DNA of 64,000 nucleotides. Source: Natrinema salsiterrestre (GTDB taxonomy: Archaea > Halobacteriota > Halobacteria > Halobacteriales > Natrialbaceae). Position 1 is the stretch's first letter, and each line of letters opens with the position of its first letter. The position numbers were made by a program, and so were the translations under genes. The notes under the pieces were generated by a model. It had not been told where the DNA came from. It did not search any database and worked only from the letters and a program-made list of their open reading frames with translations. The stretch spans positions 124,001 through 188,000 of the forward strand of contig NZ_JAMQOT010000002.1 in assembly GCF_029502005.1 (NCBI RefSeq). Direction: 5' to 3'. Below, piece by piece: positions 13,982-22,614 of the stretch.

Positions 13982-16660
13982 ATGGACTCGCGCACGCAAG
14001 AGCGCGTCGAGGAGTGGGACTCTCGCCCCTTCGACGGCGGTTTCGACGGACTCTCCGATCTCGCTGCGGCCGATTTCTCGGGTGCCGTCACCGCAGTCGG
14101 CACGTGGCTCTTTATGCTCAACGGCCGGATAATCGGCGTCGTAGACGGCGACATCGAGGATTTCGAAACAGCTTCTGGCACGCAGTACCAGGCGCCCCAT
14201 CCGTCGCTTCCCTTGCTCTGTGCGATGGAGGAACGCGGCGGCGAGACGCGGGCGAACTACTACACCAACGAAACGCCGCTTCGCGAAGTCGACACCACCC
14301 TCCAGAGCGGCTCGTTTACGGGCTACATCGAACTGAGCGAGAACGTGCTCAGCGGCGACTACTACGCCGTCTACTACGGCGGTCGCCGGATGGCCGCGGC
14401 CTACATCGGCAACGCCGAACGCCTGCTCACCGGCGACGAAGCCTTCGAGCGAGCGGCCGACGAGGTCGGCATCTACGAAGTTATCGACGTCGACATCACC
14501 GTCACCGACGTTCCGGGAACGGCGGGGGGCGCACCCGGTACCGATACCGATTCCGGGGTCGACTCGAGCCCGGACTCGGGGTCCTCGGTGGGAACCGGAC
14601 CCGGCGGGTCCGAGCCCGCCGTGTCCGGTCGGGACGCCGCGGGGACCGAACCGACCGCCGATCCGACGGACGCCGCGATCGATCCGATCGACGTCTCGAG
14701 TACCGATCCGGCCGACAGCGACCCGGTCGAGGACGTTACCGTGGACGACGAGTCGGCGCTCACGTCGGACATCGACCTCACGGGCGAGCATTCGGGCATC
14801 ACCGCGCCGGACGACGACGACGGGCCCGAACCGGAGCCGGCCTCGACCGGAATCACCGAGTCGGAGTCCGCCGCCGATCCCGATCCGACCCTCGATGCCG
14901 ATCCCGGATCGATCGCGTCGGGCGAGGAGGCCGAATCGACGGTCGAAAGCCCGACCGAACCGGCGGACGACGGGGCGGGCGCGTCCGGTGTCGACGATTC
15001 GTCGGCTCTGATCGACGAGCCCGCAGTCGGCGACTCGCCGGCAGACGAGTCTGCCGACTTCGACGTCGAATCAGCGACCGACGGTGCAAACGACCCGGCG
15101 TCCGCGACGACCTCGAGCGACGAAGCCGGAGCCGAAGCGGACACCGACACCGCTGGCTCGGACGAGACGACCGCCGGAACCGACACCGAACTCGTTTCGG
15201 GTTCGAACCCCGATTTCGAGGAAGTCAAGGCGGCGGCCGAGGAACTGGAGCGAAACGACATCTCCTGGGTCGACGACGAAGACGAGGACGACGTCACCGA
15301 CGAACCGGCTGACGACGCCGCTCCGTCGTCCGACGACGCAGCACCGGAGGACGAAGAGGGAGATCTCGAAGAGCAGTTCGAACGCGAGGAAGCGTGGCGA
15401 GAGACGCGACGCATTCCGTCGATCGATCCCGACAACAGTGACTCGTCGGACGCGGCGGACGCCAGCGCGAGCGGCCCTGACGAACGATCGAGTCAGTCGT
15501 CGCCGTCGACGGCGAGCGCGGAGTCCGTCGACTCCCCTCCATCGGGCGGCGCGGGGACCGACTCGAACGCCGCAGGGCGAACCGAATCGACCGCGTCGTC
15601 GGGTACACGGGAGACTCGATCCCGGACCCAGTCGAGCCAACGGAACGCGGAACGAACCCAGAGCGGAGAACCGGCCGCCGAACAGGGTCACGGCCAGGAT
15701 CAAAAGCGCGTCGCGGCTCTCTCGGAAAAAGTCGAAACCCTTCAGGAGCAACGCGACGCCCTCGTGGCAAAAGCCGAGGAGCTCGAGGCCGAACGCGATC
15801 GGCTGCGGTCGGAGAACGACGAGTTATCGTCGACGGTCGAGCGACTCCGGTCTCGAATCGACGAACTCGAAACGGAGCTAGAGCGCGCCCGCACGGGAGA
15901 TACCGACGCGACGGGGACCGGCACGACCGCCGGAACCCAGCTCTCGCCCGAACAGGCGCTTTCGGGGACGAACCTCTTCGTCCGGTACGCCTCGAAGAGT
16001 CGGCCGACCCTCGAGACCGCCCACGACGGCGACGCCGATCGCAGCGAGGTCGCATCGAACATCCAGCTCGAACACCACACGCAGTTCGACGCGGCCGACG
16101 CTGCGGTCGACGGAACGCCGTACGAGGACTTTCTCCCGTCGTCGATGGAACACCGGTTCGTCGACTGGCTCACCGAGATGCTCCTCTATGAAATCCGCGA
16201 CACCGGCAACGCGGACGGTCTGGGGGACCTCTACGACGCCATTCCGCGGATCGACCGGGCCGAGATCGGCGCGACCATCTCGCTCGAGGACGACGACACC
16301 GAGGACGTCCCCGATCAGGTGACGTTCGACATCGTCGCGTACGACAAGATGGGGAACCCGTTAGTCCTCGTCACGCTCAACGACTCGCGAGAGCCGGCGA
16401 CGGAGGGGATGCTCGAGCAACTGGAGGAAGCCGCCTCCGCGGTGAAGGCGAACTATCCGGACCTCGCGGCGGCGATCGCCGTCACGTCGAGTTACTTCGA
16501 ACCCGGCGCGCTCGAGGTGGCCGAGCAGGCGACGAGCGGCGGTCTCCTCAGTCGCGGCTCGAAGCTGAGTTACGTCAACCTCTCGCGCAAGGAGGGGTAC
16601 CACCTCTGTCTGGTCGAGTCACGCTCCGAAGGGTTCCACATGAACGTGCCCGAGTTGTAA
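13982..16660 (+). CDS. 892-residue two-domain protein with a long acidic linker and coiled coil; function unknown
   Basis: The N-terminal domain (about 1-170) is an alpha/beta module ending in GSFTGYIELSENVLSGDYYAVYYGG-type strands and a GDEAFERAADEVG helix, loosely like signalling domains of the DUF4388 kind. Residues about 175-580 are a low-complexity Asp/Ser/Glu/Thr linker. A coiled coil follows (about 590-650: KVETLQEQRDALVAKAEELEAERDR). The C-terminal domain (about 670-892) contains VTFDIVAYDKMGNPLVLVTLND, a helix, AIAVTSSYFEPGALEVAEQA and GYHLCLVESR, a pattern reminiscent of the PD-(D/E)XK nuclease-like fold but without a clear catalytic Lys. No signal peptide or membrane helix. It has been called a regulator in some genomes; I see no proof. 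Confidence 0.75.
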   Translation: MDSRTQERVEEWDSRPFDGGFDGLSDLAAADFSGAVTAVGTWLFMLNGRIIGVVDGDIEDFETASGTQYQAPHPSLPLLCAMEERGGETRANYYTNETPLREVDTTLQSGSFTGYIELSENVLSGDYYAVYYGGRRMAAAYIGNAERLLTGDEAFERAADEVGIYEVIDVDITVTDVPGTAGGAPGTDTDSGVDSSPDSGSSVGTGPGGSEPAVSGRDAAGTEPTADPTDAAIDPIDVSSTDPADSDPVEDVTVDDESALTSDIDLTGEHSGITAPDDDDGPEPEPASTGITESESAADPDPTLDADPGSIASGEEAESTVESPTEPADDGAGASGVDDSSALIDEPAVGDSPADESADFDVESATDGANDPASATTSSDEAGAEADTDTAGSDETTAGTDTELVSGSNPDFEEVKAAAEELERNDISWVDDEDEDDVTDEPADDAAPSSDDAAPEDEEGDLEEQFEREEAWRETRRIPSIDPDNSDSSDAADASASGPDERSSQSSPSTASAESVDSPPSGGAGTDSNAAGRTESTASSGTRETRSRTQSSQRNAERTQSGEPAAEQGHGQDQKRVAALSEKVETLQEQRDALVAKAEELEAERDRLRSENDELSSTVERLRSRIDELETELERARTGDTDATGTGTTAGTQLSPEQALSGTNLFVRYASKSRPTLETAHDGDADRSEVASNIQLEHHTQFDAADAAVDGTPYEDFLPSSMEHRFVDWLTEMLLYEIRDTGNADGLGDLYDAIPRIDRAEIGATISLEDDDTEDVPDQVTFDIVAYDKMGNPLVLVTLNDSREPATEGMLEQLEEAASAVKANYPDLAAAIAVTSSYFEPGALEVAEQATSGGLLSRGSKLSYVNLSRKEGYHLCLVESRSEGFHMNVPEL

Positions 16661-16892
16661 GCCGTCGAACGGCCGTCTCCGATTTTTCGGACACCAGTCA
16701 ACGGGAACAGCCCACTGCCCTCATCTACCGAGCGCTCGGCTCGCGCGAATCGACCCGCTCGTCGAGAGACACTTCTCGGAGTCGGAGCGGGACGCTCGAG
16801 CGCGCAAAAACGGCAAGAAGACACCTAACAGTCCGCCAGACATCGGCCGCTGGTCGCGGGGACGGGCGATAGCGTCCGAACCGGACGAGAGA

Positions 16893-17198
16893 CTATCCTT
16901 CGATCTCCGCGACGTCTTCGATCTTCATGCCGTCGAGCTTGTCGACGATGTCGTCGATCTTGCCGTCGAGTTCGTCGACGAACTCGGCGGTGCGCTCGGT
17001 CTTGATTGCGCCCTGGCTCGAGGGCTCGATCAGGTTCTCTTCCTCGAGGACCCGAAGCGAGTAGCGAACCTTGTGGTGTGGGTAGCCGGTCTCGTTAGAC
17101 ATTTTGACGATCCCGATCGGTTCGTTCTCGATGACCATCTTCAGGACCTGGAGATGACGTTCCAGCATATCGACTTCCTTCTCAAGTCTATCTATCAT
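16893..17198 (-). CDS. Winged-helix transcriptional regulator with coiled-coil ends (COG3432-like)
   Basis: A 101-residue DNA-binding protein. It opens with a coiled coil (MIDRLEKEVDMLERHLQVLKMVIEN), then a winged helix-turn-helix around residues 28-62 (GIVKMSNETGYPHHKVRYSLRVLEEENLIEPSSQGAI), and ends in a second helical dimerisation segment (VDELDGKIDDIVDKLDGM). This layout matches the small archaeal predicted regulators of COG3432. A TTTTAAA element about 30 bases upstream of ATG 17198 indicates leaderless expression. The target is unknown; purA is divergent on the other side of a 452-base gap. Confidence 0.8.
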   Translation of the reverse strand: MIDRLEKEVDMLERHLQVLKMVIENEPIGIVKMSNETGYPHHKVRYSLRVLEEENLIEPSSQGAIKTERTAEFVDELDGKIDDIVDKLDGMKIEDVAEIEG

Positions 17199-17454
17199 GG
17201 CATTTGTTAACTTGTCGTTGGACCCTTTAAAAGTTACCCTCGGCGATTGAATGGTCCACTCTCAACTAGATGTTCGTTCCTGTCAGTAGTTAACGTTTCC
17301 GATCTCGGCGATCGACGGGGCAGCAGAGGCGTCGGGTTCGGACGGTAACGCGAACCTGGCGTCGACCCGAGAGAGGAGGGTCGTCGATCGGCTCCCGGTC
17401 CGGACTCGGAAGCGGGGCGTCGGAGCCGTCTTCGTTGACCGTTCTCCCTGCTCG

Positions 17455-17464
17455 TATAAATATT
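17455..17464 (+). promoter_or_regulatory. Orphan TATA-like element
   Basis: TATAAATATT in GC-rich surroundings; it reads as a TATA box on either strand. On the plus strand it would start a transcript near 17485, about 165 bases before purA; on the minus strand near 17430. Confidence 0.4.
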
Positions 17465-17619
17465 GGTAGCCATGCCCCCCGCCGTTCCGCGGTGAATCGA
17501 TTCCCCGCGTTCGACGCCGAGCCCCGGAGCCGGAGAAGCGGTAGCCCGTCGAGAGGGAACATTCGATCGCTGTCCGCCGACCCTGTCGGTGGTGGCGTCC
17601 ACCCGTATACCGAAATCTG

Positions 17620-17625
17620 TTTATC
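17620..17625 (+). promoter_or_regulatory. TATA box of purA
   Basis: TTTATC, 26-31 bases upstream of ATG 17651; leaderless spacing. Confidence 0.45.
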
Positions 17626-17650
17626 GGCCCGGCAAGAATCCGCCGCTGTT

Positions 17651-19015
17651 ATGACCGTCACCATCGTCGGGTCGCAACTCGGCGACGAAGGCAAGGGTGG
17701 TGTCGTCGACCTCTACGGCGACGCCGCCGACGTCGTCGCCCGGTATCAGGGCGGGGACAACGCCGGACATACCGTCGTCCACGACGGTACGAAGTACAAA
17801 CTGTCGCTCGTCCCGTCGGGTGCCGTCCGAGGAAAAGTCGGCGTGCTCGGGAACGGCTGCGTCGTCAACCCCGAGACGCTGTTCGACGAGATCGACCAGC
17901 TCCGCGAACGCGGCCTCGAGCCCGACGTCCGCGTCGCCGAGCGCGCCCACGTCATTCTCCCCTATCACCGCGCGCTCGACGGCATCGAAGAGGAAAAGAA
18001 GGAGGATCTCGCCGCCGGCACGACCAAGCGCGGCATCGGACCGACGTACGAGGACAAGGCCGGCCGACGCGGCGTTCGGGTCGGCGACCTGCTCGACCCC
18101 GACGTGCTCCGCGAGCGCCTCGAGTACGTCGTTCCCCAGAAGCGAGTCCTCGCCGAGGAGGTTTTCGACAAGGAAACCGGCGAGGAGTTCGATATCGATC
18201 ACCTCTACGACACCTACCGCGAGTACGGCGAGCGGCTCGCGGAAGAGGACATGACCGTCGACTGCGGGACCTTCCTCCAGGAGCGGATCGACGCCGGCGA
18301 CAACGTCATGCTCGAGGGCGCGCAGGGAACGTCCCTCGACATCGACCACGGCGTCTACCCCTATGTCACGTCCTCGAACCCGACCGCGGGCGGCGCGACC
18401 GTCGGCACCGGCCTCGGTCCGACCGTTATCGGCGACGGCGAGGTCATCGGTATCGTCAAGGCCTACCTCTCCCGAGTCGGAACCGGCCCGCTGCCGACCG
18501 AACTGGGCGGTGTCGAGGATCAGACGCCCGGCTACGACGCCGACCGGCCCGAAAGCGACGACGAGGAGGAACTCGCCACGTACATCCGCGACGAGGGCGG
18601 GGAGTACGGCACCGTCACCGGCCGCCCGCGACGGGTCGGCTGGCTCGACATGCCCATGTTGCGCCACGCGGCCCGCGCGAACGGCTTTACGGGCCTCGCA
18701 GTCAATCACATCGACGTGCTGGCCGGCCTCGAGACGGTCGAGGTCGGACACAGCTACGAGTTCGATGGTGAGGAGATCCACACCATGCCCCCGACGACCG
18801 AACAGTGGGGCCGGTGCGAAGCGACGTTCAAATCGTTCGACGGCTGGCCCGAGGTCGACTGGGCCGCAGTCGCCGAGGACGGCTACGAGGCGATCCCCGA
18901 GAACGCCCGGACCTACCTCGAGTACGTCAGCGACGAACTCGACGCGCCGATCTACGCCGTCGGCGTCGGTCCCGGCCGCGAGGAAACCGTCGTCGTCGAG
19001 AACCCCTACGAATAG
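17651..19015 (+). CDS. purA: Adenylosuccinate synthetase
   Basis: Catalyses GTP-dependent joining of IMP and aspartate to adenylosuccinate, the first committed step to AMP. The 454-residue length is normal. Motifs: the N-terminal GSQLGDEGKGGVVDLYGD P-loop with the catalytic Asp, QGGDNAGHTVV carrying the catalytic His, GIGPTYEDKAGRRGVRVGDL, the GAQGTSLDIDHGVYPYVTSSNP IMP site, and the AVNHIDVLAG guanine-binding region (classical TKLDVL replaced). ATG 17651 gives the canonical MTVTIVGSQ start; a longer upstream frame exists but is not conserved in style. It has its own leaderless promoter. Confidence 0.96.
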   Translation: MTVTIVGSQLGDEGKGGVVDLYGDAADVVARYQGGDNAGHTVVHDGTKYKLSLVPSGAVRGKVGVLGNGCVVNPETLFDEIDQLRERGLEPDVRVAERAHVILPYHRALDGIEEEKKEDLAAGTTKRGIGPTYEDKAGRRGVRVGDLLDPDVLRERLEYVVPQKRVLAEEVFDKETGEEFDIDHLYDTYREYGERLAEEDMTVDCGTFLQERIDAGDNVMLEGAQGTSLDIDHGVYPYVTSSNPTAGGATVGTGLGPTVIGDGEVIGIVKAYLSRVGTGPLPTELGGVEDQTPGYDADRPESDDEEELATYIRDEGGEYGTVTGRPRRVGWLDMPMLRHAARANGFTGLAVNHIDVLAGLETVEVGHSYEFDGEEIHTMPPTTEQWGRCEATFKSFDGWPEVDWAAVAEDGYEAIPENARTYLEYVSDELDAPIYAVGVGPGREETVVVENPYE

Positions 19016-19091
19016 CCGCCGCGCGCGATCGCGGGCGATCCGCTCGCGACGTTCCCGAAACCTTTTGCTGCAGGCGGCAAGCCTACGTAGT

Positions 19092-19286
19092 ATGAAGGAG
19101 TCGTTGCTGGACATTCTCTGCTGCCCGCTCGACAAACACGATCTGGAACTCGAGGACGCCGAGTACGACGACGAGGAAGTCGTCGGCGGCGAACTCGTCT
19201 GTACCGAGTGCGGGGAAGCGTACCCGATCGAGGACGGGATTCCGAACCTGCTGCCGCCGGATATGCGCGAGGAGACACCGGCCTAA
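19092..19286 (+). CDS. Trm112-like zinc protein, methyltransferase activator
   Basis: A 64-residue single-domain protein of the Trm112/YcaR type. It begins MKESLLDILCCPLDKHDLEL and contains the second zinc knuckle VCTECGEAYPIEDGIPNLLP, the fold that binds one zinc and docks onto RNA or protein methyltransferases. In archaea Trm112 activates several SAM-dependent methyltransferases involved in tRNA, rRNA and release-factor modification. It follows purA by 76 bases and is 15 bases upstream of the next gene, so those two are likely co-transcribed. Confidence 0.88.
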   Translation: MKESLLDILCCPLDKHDLELEDAEYDDEEVVGGELVCTECGEAYPIEDGIPNLLPPDMREETPA

Positions 19287-19301
19287 TCGGCCTGACAGAC
19301 C

Positions 19302-19892
19302 GTGCCCGGGACAGAGGTTACCGTCCACGTCAATCGCGGGACAGCCACGCCACTCGAGGCGACGAGCGACGCCCTCGAGACGAGCGACTCGTTCGCACTC
19401 CTCCTGGAGGGTCACGAAACGCCCGCGCACGTTCACTGTCGCCTCGCCGGCGATCTCGAGGGGGTCGCATCGATCGGGGAGACCAACTACTACGTCGAAC
19501 CGGACAGCGTCACCGCCGTTCCGGTCACCGTCACGACCGACGGTCTCGACCGCCCCGTCGACGGCGACCTCGAGGTCGTCACCGGCTACGGGTCCGAATC
19601 GATCTCGATCGCCGTCACTGCCGTCCCCGGGCCGCCGAACGTCGACGTCGACGAGTCGCTCGCCGAACCGGCTCGGTCGGAGCCCGACCCGACGACGCTC
19701 GAACGACTGATCGGCCCGGTGGCCACAGCGGGCGGGTTCGATCCGGGGACGCTCGTGGTCCTCGCGCTCGGACTGGTGGCGATCGGTATCGCGACGGTGA
19801 CGACGGCGACGATCGGCGGCCCGATCGCCACGGCCGGGTTAGGAGTCGTCGCCGGCGGCGTTCTCGTCGCGCTGGTTCTGCTGCTCCGGTAG
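19302..19892 (+). CDS. Haloarchaeal protein with a C-terminal membrane anchor (probably DUF7524)
   Basis: A 196-residue protein starting at GTG 19302, 15 bases after the Trm112 gene. Residues 1-110 form a beta-rich domain (TVHVNRGTATPLEATSD, FALLLEGHETPAHVHCRLAGDL, NYYVEPDSVTAVPVTV) that looks like an extracytoplasmic immunoglobulin-like fold. Two hydrophobic helices end the chain (about 143-164 and 172-195). There is no N-terminal signal. I recall haloarchaeal DUF7524 proteins of this shape, with no known function. Its 3' end carries one copy of a 23-base direct repeat whose second copy lies just past the stop. Confidence 0.7.
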   Translation: MPGTEVTVHVNRGTATPLEATSDALETSDSFALLLEGHETPAHVHCRLAGDLEGVASIGETNYYVEPDSVTAVPVTVTTDGLDRPVDGDLEVVTGYGSESISIAVTAVPGPPNVDVDESLAEPARSEPDPTTLERLIGPVATAGGFDPGTLVVLALGLVAIGIATVTTATIGGPIATAGLGVVAGGVLVALVLLLR

Positions 19893-19920
19893 CGCACCGT
19901 CGCCGGCGGCGTTCTCGTCG
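19847..19920 (+). repeat. 23-base direct repeat spanning the end of the DUF7524-like gene
   Basis: Identical 23-base copies at 19847-19869 and 19898-19920, offset by 51 bases (17 codons); the second is after the stop codon. Confidence 0.6.
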
Positions 19921-19944
19921 GAAATTGGACGACGTCGCCCGCAC

Positions 19945-20352
19945 TCAGGCGACGTCGACGACCGCCCGATAACGGCGGCCGTCGTACCGGCTCGGCGTTT
20001 CGAACGACGTTTCGCTGTCGACCTGCGGATCGCGATCGACGTGGCGGGCGATCAGCTGGATGACCATTCGGAACGCCATCGTGATTCCCTGTTGCCCCGG
20101 AAGGGAGTCCCAGGTGACGTTCTCTTCGCTGTAGGATCCGGTTCGAGCCGCTTCTGCGACGATGTCTTCCTGAGTGGGTGCCAGTCCCAGCCTGTCGAAA
20201 TCGAGTCGGTCAGCCACCGGTTCGTCGCGCCCATCGGAGAAGGTGAGCGTGTAGGTGTCGCCCCTCGTCTCGTCTTCGTCGCTCGAGCACCCGGCGATCG
20301 CCGGGAGAGACGTCGTCGCCGTCGCGGTCGTGAGAAATGCGCGACGCTTCAC
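19945..20352 (-). CDS. Small Tat-type lipoprotein of unknown function
   Basis: A 135-residue secreted protein. KRR at residues 2-4 and the lipobox AIAGC (Cys22) mark it as a Tat-exported lipoprotein anchored outside the cell. The mature part is acidic and short: TYTLTFSDGRDEPVADRLDFDRLGLAPTQEDI, a region EENVTWDSLPGQQGITMAFRMVIQLIARHVD and a beta-rich end YDGRRYRAVVDVA. I do not recognise the family and see no metal-binding or catalytic motif. It is convergent with the DUF7524-like gene. Confidence 0.75.
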   Translation of the reverse strand: MKRRAFLTTATATTSLPAIAGCSSDEDETRGDTYTLTFSDGRDEPVADRLDFDRLGLAPTQEDIVAEAARTGSYSEENVTWDSLPGQQGITMAFRMVIQLIARHVDRDPQVDSETSFETPSRYDGRRYRAVVDVA

Positions 20353-20446
20353 GAACCGAACACGCGTCTACCGGACTACCAAGGTTGTGGCCGGCGGGCG
20401 AATCCTCGTGTGGTCGGCCTGTCGACGGAGACCGACGTGACGACCG

Positions 20447-21619
20447 CTACTCGTCGACCTGCCTCGCTCCGAGATTCCCGTCGTCGTCGAACCGCTTGGC
20501 TCGGAGGTAGCGCGCGCGATAGCGGTTCGCGCCGTCGTACACGTCGGCCTCGCGGATCTCGTCGGTGCGACCGTCCGCGACCGCGTCGATCAGCTCCTCG
20601 AGCTGATTCAGCTCGCTGGTGGTCAACTCGAGTTCGTACGTGTGTTCCGTCTCGGACTCGAGGGTCGTCCACTTGCGAGCGGCGGCGACCACGAGCGAGC
20701 ACGGCTCGCGACAGGGGAAGGGACCGTCACCGCCGTCGGCGTCGAGCTCGTCGCCCTCCTCGTACTGCCACTCCCGGCGGCGGAGACACTGCGAGTCGAC
20801 GCAGCAGGCTTCGGCCATCCACTCGACCGCCTCCCGCGGGAGTTCGTCGATCACGTCGTAGATCCCCGTCTGTCGCTCGGCCGTCTCGAGCCAGTGGTCG
20901 ACGTCGAGGTTCCCCCGCAGCTCGCGGTGCCAGTTGGCGACCGTCGCGGGATAGAAGAACTCGACCGTCTCGACGAGGTCGGCTCCCGACAGTCCCGTAA
21001 ACGCCCAGCCGGCGGGGAGCGTCGGCGCAGTCTTCAGCGGCCGATACCGGCCGTCGTCGTCGTAGGTCGCGAGCTCGCGCGCATCGCGGGGGTCGTCGTA
21101 GACCTCCAACTCCGCGATGTCGCTGTCGGCGTCGTCGACGTGCCACAGGTCGTAGACGCGTTCGCCGTCCGGATCCTCGACGTCGACGAAGCGGGCCGTG
21201 ACGGACAACTGCCCCCACTCGCGGTCGATGCCGTCGCGGAGCGCGTCGTAGCGCTCGGGCACGGCGAGGGAGTCTTGGCCGGCGTTCGCATCGCCCTCCC
21301 CGCTCTCGCTCCATGGCCCGGTCGTCGCGTCGTCGGACTCGGCGTCCGCGAGCGGCGCTCGCTCGCACCAGCGGAGGAACGCGCGGCGAGCCGTCCCCTC
21401 CCCGCCGACTCGCTCCTGCCAGTAGCGCCAGTTCGTCACGTACTCGTCGGCCGCGTCGAGCGCGCGCCGCAGTTCGTCCTCGTCGAGACCGGTCCATTCG
21501 TTCGCGGGCGTCTCGAGGCTGTAGCCGTCGTCCGATTCCTCGATACACAGGCCGTCGAACGCGATACCCGAGGCTGCGCGGTCGAGCAGCGTCTCGAGAT
21601 CGTCCGTCGCCACCGTCAC
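20447..21619 (-). CDS. DR2241 family protein with predicted 4Fe-4S domain, partner of CbiX
   Basis: A 390-residue cytosolic protein beginning at GTG 21619, only 3 bases after the cbiX stop. Around residues 270-310 it has the cysteine set expected for the DR2241 iron-sulfur domain: ACCVDSQCLRRREW and, further on, GPFPCREPCSLVVAAARKW. The N-terminal part is an acidic helical domain; the C-terminal part corresponds to the DR2241 stabilising domain. DR2241 proteins recur beside cobaltochelatase genes, so a role in sirohydrochlorin cobalt insertion or handling is inferred from context; the chemistry is not established. Confidence 0.8.
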   Translation of the reverse strand: MTVATDDLETLLDRAASGIAFDGLCIEESDDGYSLETPANEWTGLDEDELRRALDAADEYVTNWRYWQERVGGEGTARRAFLRWCERAPLADAESDDATTGPWSESGEGDANAGQDSLAVPERYDALRDGIDREWGQLSVTARFVDVEDPDGERVYDLWHVDDADSDIAELEVYDDPRDARELATYDDDGRYRPLKTAPTLPAGWAFTGLSGADLVETVEFFYPATVANWHRELRGNLDVDHWLETAERQTGIYDVIDELPREAVEWMAEACCVDSQCLRRREWQYEEGDELDADGGDGPFPCREPCSLVVAAARKWTTLESETEHTYELELTTSELNQLEELIDAVADGRTDEIREADVYDGANRYRARYLRAKRFDDDGNLGARQVDE

Positions 21620-21622
21620 GCG

Positions 21623-22522
21623 TTAGTCCCCCGCACCCGCTCCCGCGCTCGGTTCCGGATCGGCGACCGAGGCGGCCAGTTCGCGAACCGCCTCGCGGGC
21701 GTCGCCGATGTCGGCCCCGGCGTCGGCCGCCCGCTCGAGGACGACGTCCGCCATCAGGTCCTCGGTGCCGACCGCGCCGGTGTACCAGACCCGGTGGCCG
21801 TCGACGTCGGCCGGCACGTCCCACCCGAGCCGGTAGTCCTCGGTCAGGCCCATGTCTTCGGGGATGTCCTCCTGCGTGTGGTAGCCGTCGGCGATGAAGA
21901 GCGGAACGACGACGATGTCCTCGCTCTCGAAGTAGTCCGTCACGTCGTCGACTTCCGGCTCCTCGTCCATGAACAGCGCCTTCACCTCGTCGAAGCGGTC
22001 TCGCTCGGCGATTCGGTCGCTGTGGTACTCGATGGCCTTCGCGGAGTTCTCGTTTCGGTCGGTGCCGTGGCCGACGACGGACAGGCCAAAGCCCTCGCCG
22101 ACGTCCGGATCCTCCGTCGCGGTCTCGGCGCGCTGGACGATCACGTCGGTCATCGCGTCGTGGGTCCCGACCGGCCCGCAGTAGTGGATCGTCTTCCCCA
22201 CGTCCTCGGCCTCGACGGTGGCCTGTGACGCGCTGGTGCCGTCGGACTCCCACTTGTCGGGATCCCAGTCCTCGAAGCGGAGTTCCCGGGGAATGACCTC
22301 CTCGGTGAAGTAGCCCTCGCTGATGAAGAGCGGGACGACGAACACTTCGTCGGACTCGAGGGTGCGGATCACCTCGCGGAAGTGCGGTTCTTCCTTCCAG
22401 AACGCCTCGCGGACCTCGTCGAACGCGCCCGTCTCGCGGATCGTATCCGCGTGGGCGTAGGTCGGATCCGAGGCGTCCGGATTCAGGTGCGATCCGTGTG
22501 CCGCGATGACCAGCGCTTGCAT
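21623..22522 (-). CDS. cbiX: Sirohydrochlorin cobaltochelatase, two-domain CbiX
   Basis: A 299-residue long-form CbiX that should insert cobalt into sirohydrochlorin early in anaerobic cobalamin synthesis. Two homologous chelatase halves are visible: the first starts MQALVIAAHGSHLNPDASDP with the active-site His, followed by EVFVVPLFISEGYFTEEVIPREL; the second starts near residue 150 (GFGLSVVGHGTDRN) with IVVVPLFIADGYHTQEDIPEDM. Both halves keep a His in the first strand. It is upstream of and coupled to the DR2241 gene. Siroheme ferrochelation is a possible alternative metal reaction. Confidence 0.9.
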   Translation of the reverse strand: MQALVIAAHGSHLNPDASDPTYAHADTIRETGAFDEVREAFWKEEPHFREVIRTLESDEVFVVPLFISEGYFTEEVIPRELRFEDWDPDKWESDGTSASQATVEAEDVGKTIHYCGPVGTHDAMTDVIVQRAETATEDPDVGEGFGLSVVGHGTDRNENSAKAIEYHSDRIAERDRFDEVKALFMDEEPEVDDVTDYFESEDIVVVPLFIADGYHTQEDIPEDMGLTEDYRLGWDVPADVDGHRVWYTGAVGTEDLMADVVLERAADAGADIGDAREAVRELAASVADPEPSAGAGAGD

Positions 22523-22614
22523 GGACGCCGCTTAGGATGGAGACGGTATATGGACTTCGCTGCCGGTTCGCGTCGCCGGGTCCGGTGAGCGCGGGGCGAG
22601 CTGATCGAGGCCGA

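Larger units (their letters stand above)
17199..17650. other. 452-base intergenic region with three promoters
   Basis: The minus-strand TTTTAAA at 17226-17232 serves the regulator gene and TTTATC at 17620-17625 serves purA as a leaderless start. A third, strong element TATAAATATT at 17455-17464 points at no gene I can identify. Open frames in between have non-haloarchaeal basic composition and look like noise. A non-coding RNA starting near 17485 is possible but unproven. Confidence 0.45.

Noticed and set aside
15196-15215. A tRNA T-loop-like GGGTTCGAACCCC
   Set aside because: It lies inside the 892-residue coding frame and no cloverleaf or acceptor stem surrounds it.
17472-17495. A seven-codon upstream open frame (ATG 17472) near the orphan TATA element
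   Set aside because: The predicted transcript would start after this ATG, so it would not be translated.
17435-17650. A 72-residue N-terminal extension of PurA
   Set aside because: The family start is MTVTIVGSQ at ATG 17651 and a leaderless TATA box precedes it; the extension is basic and without homology features.
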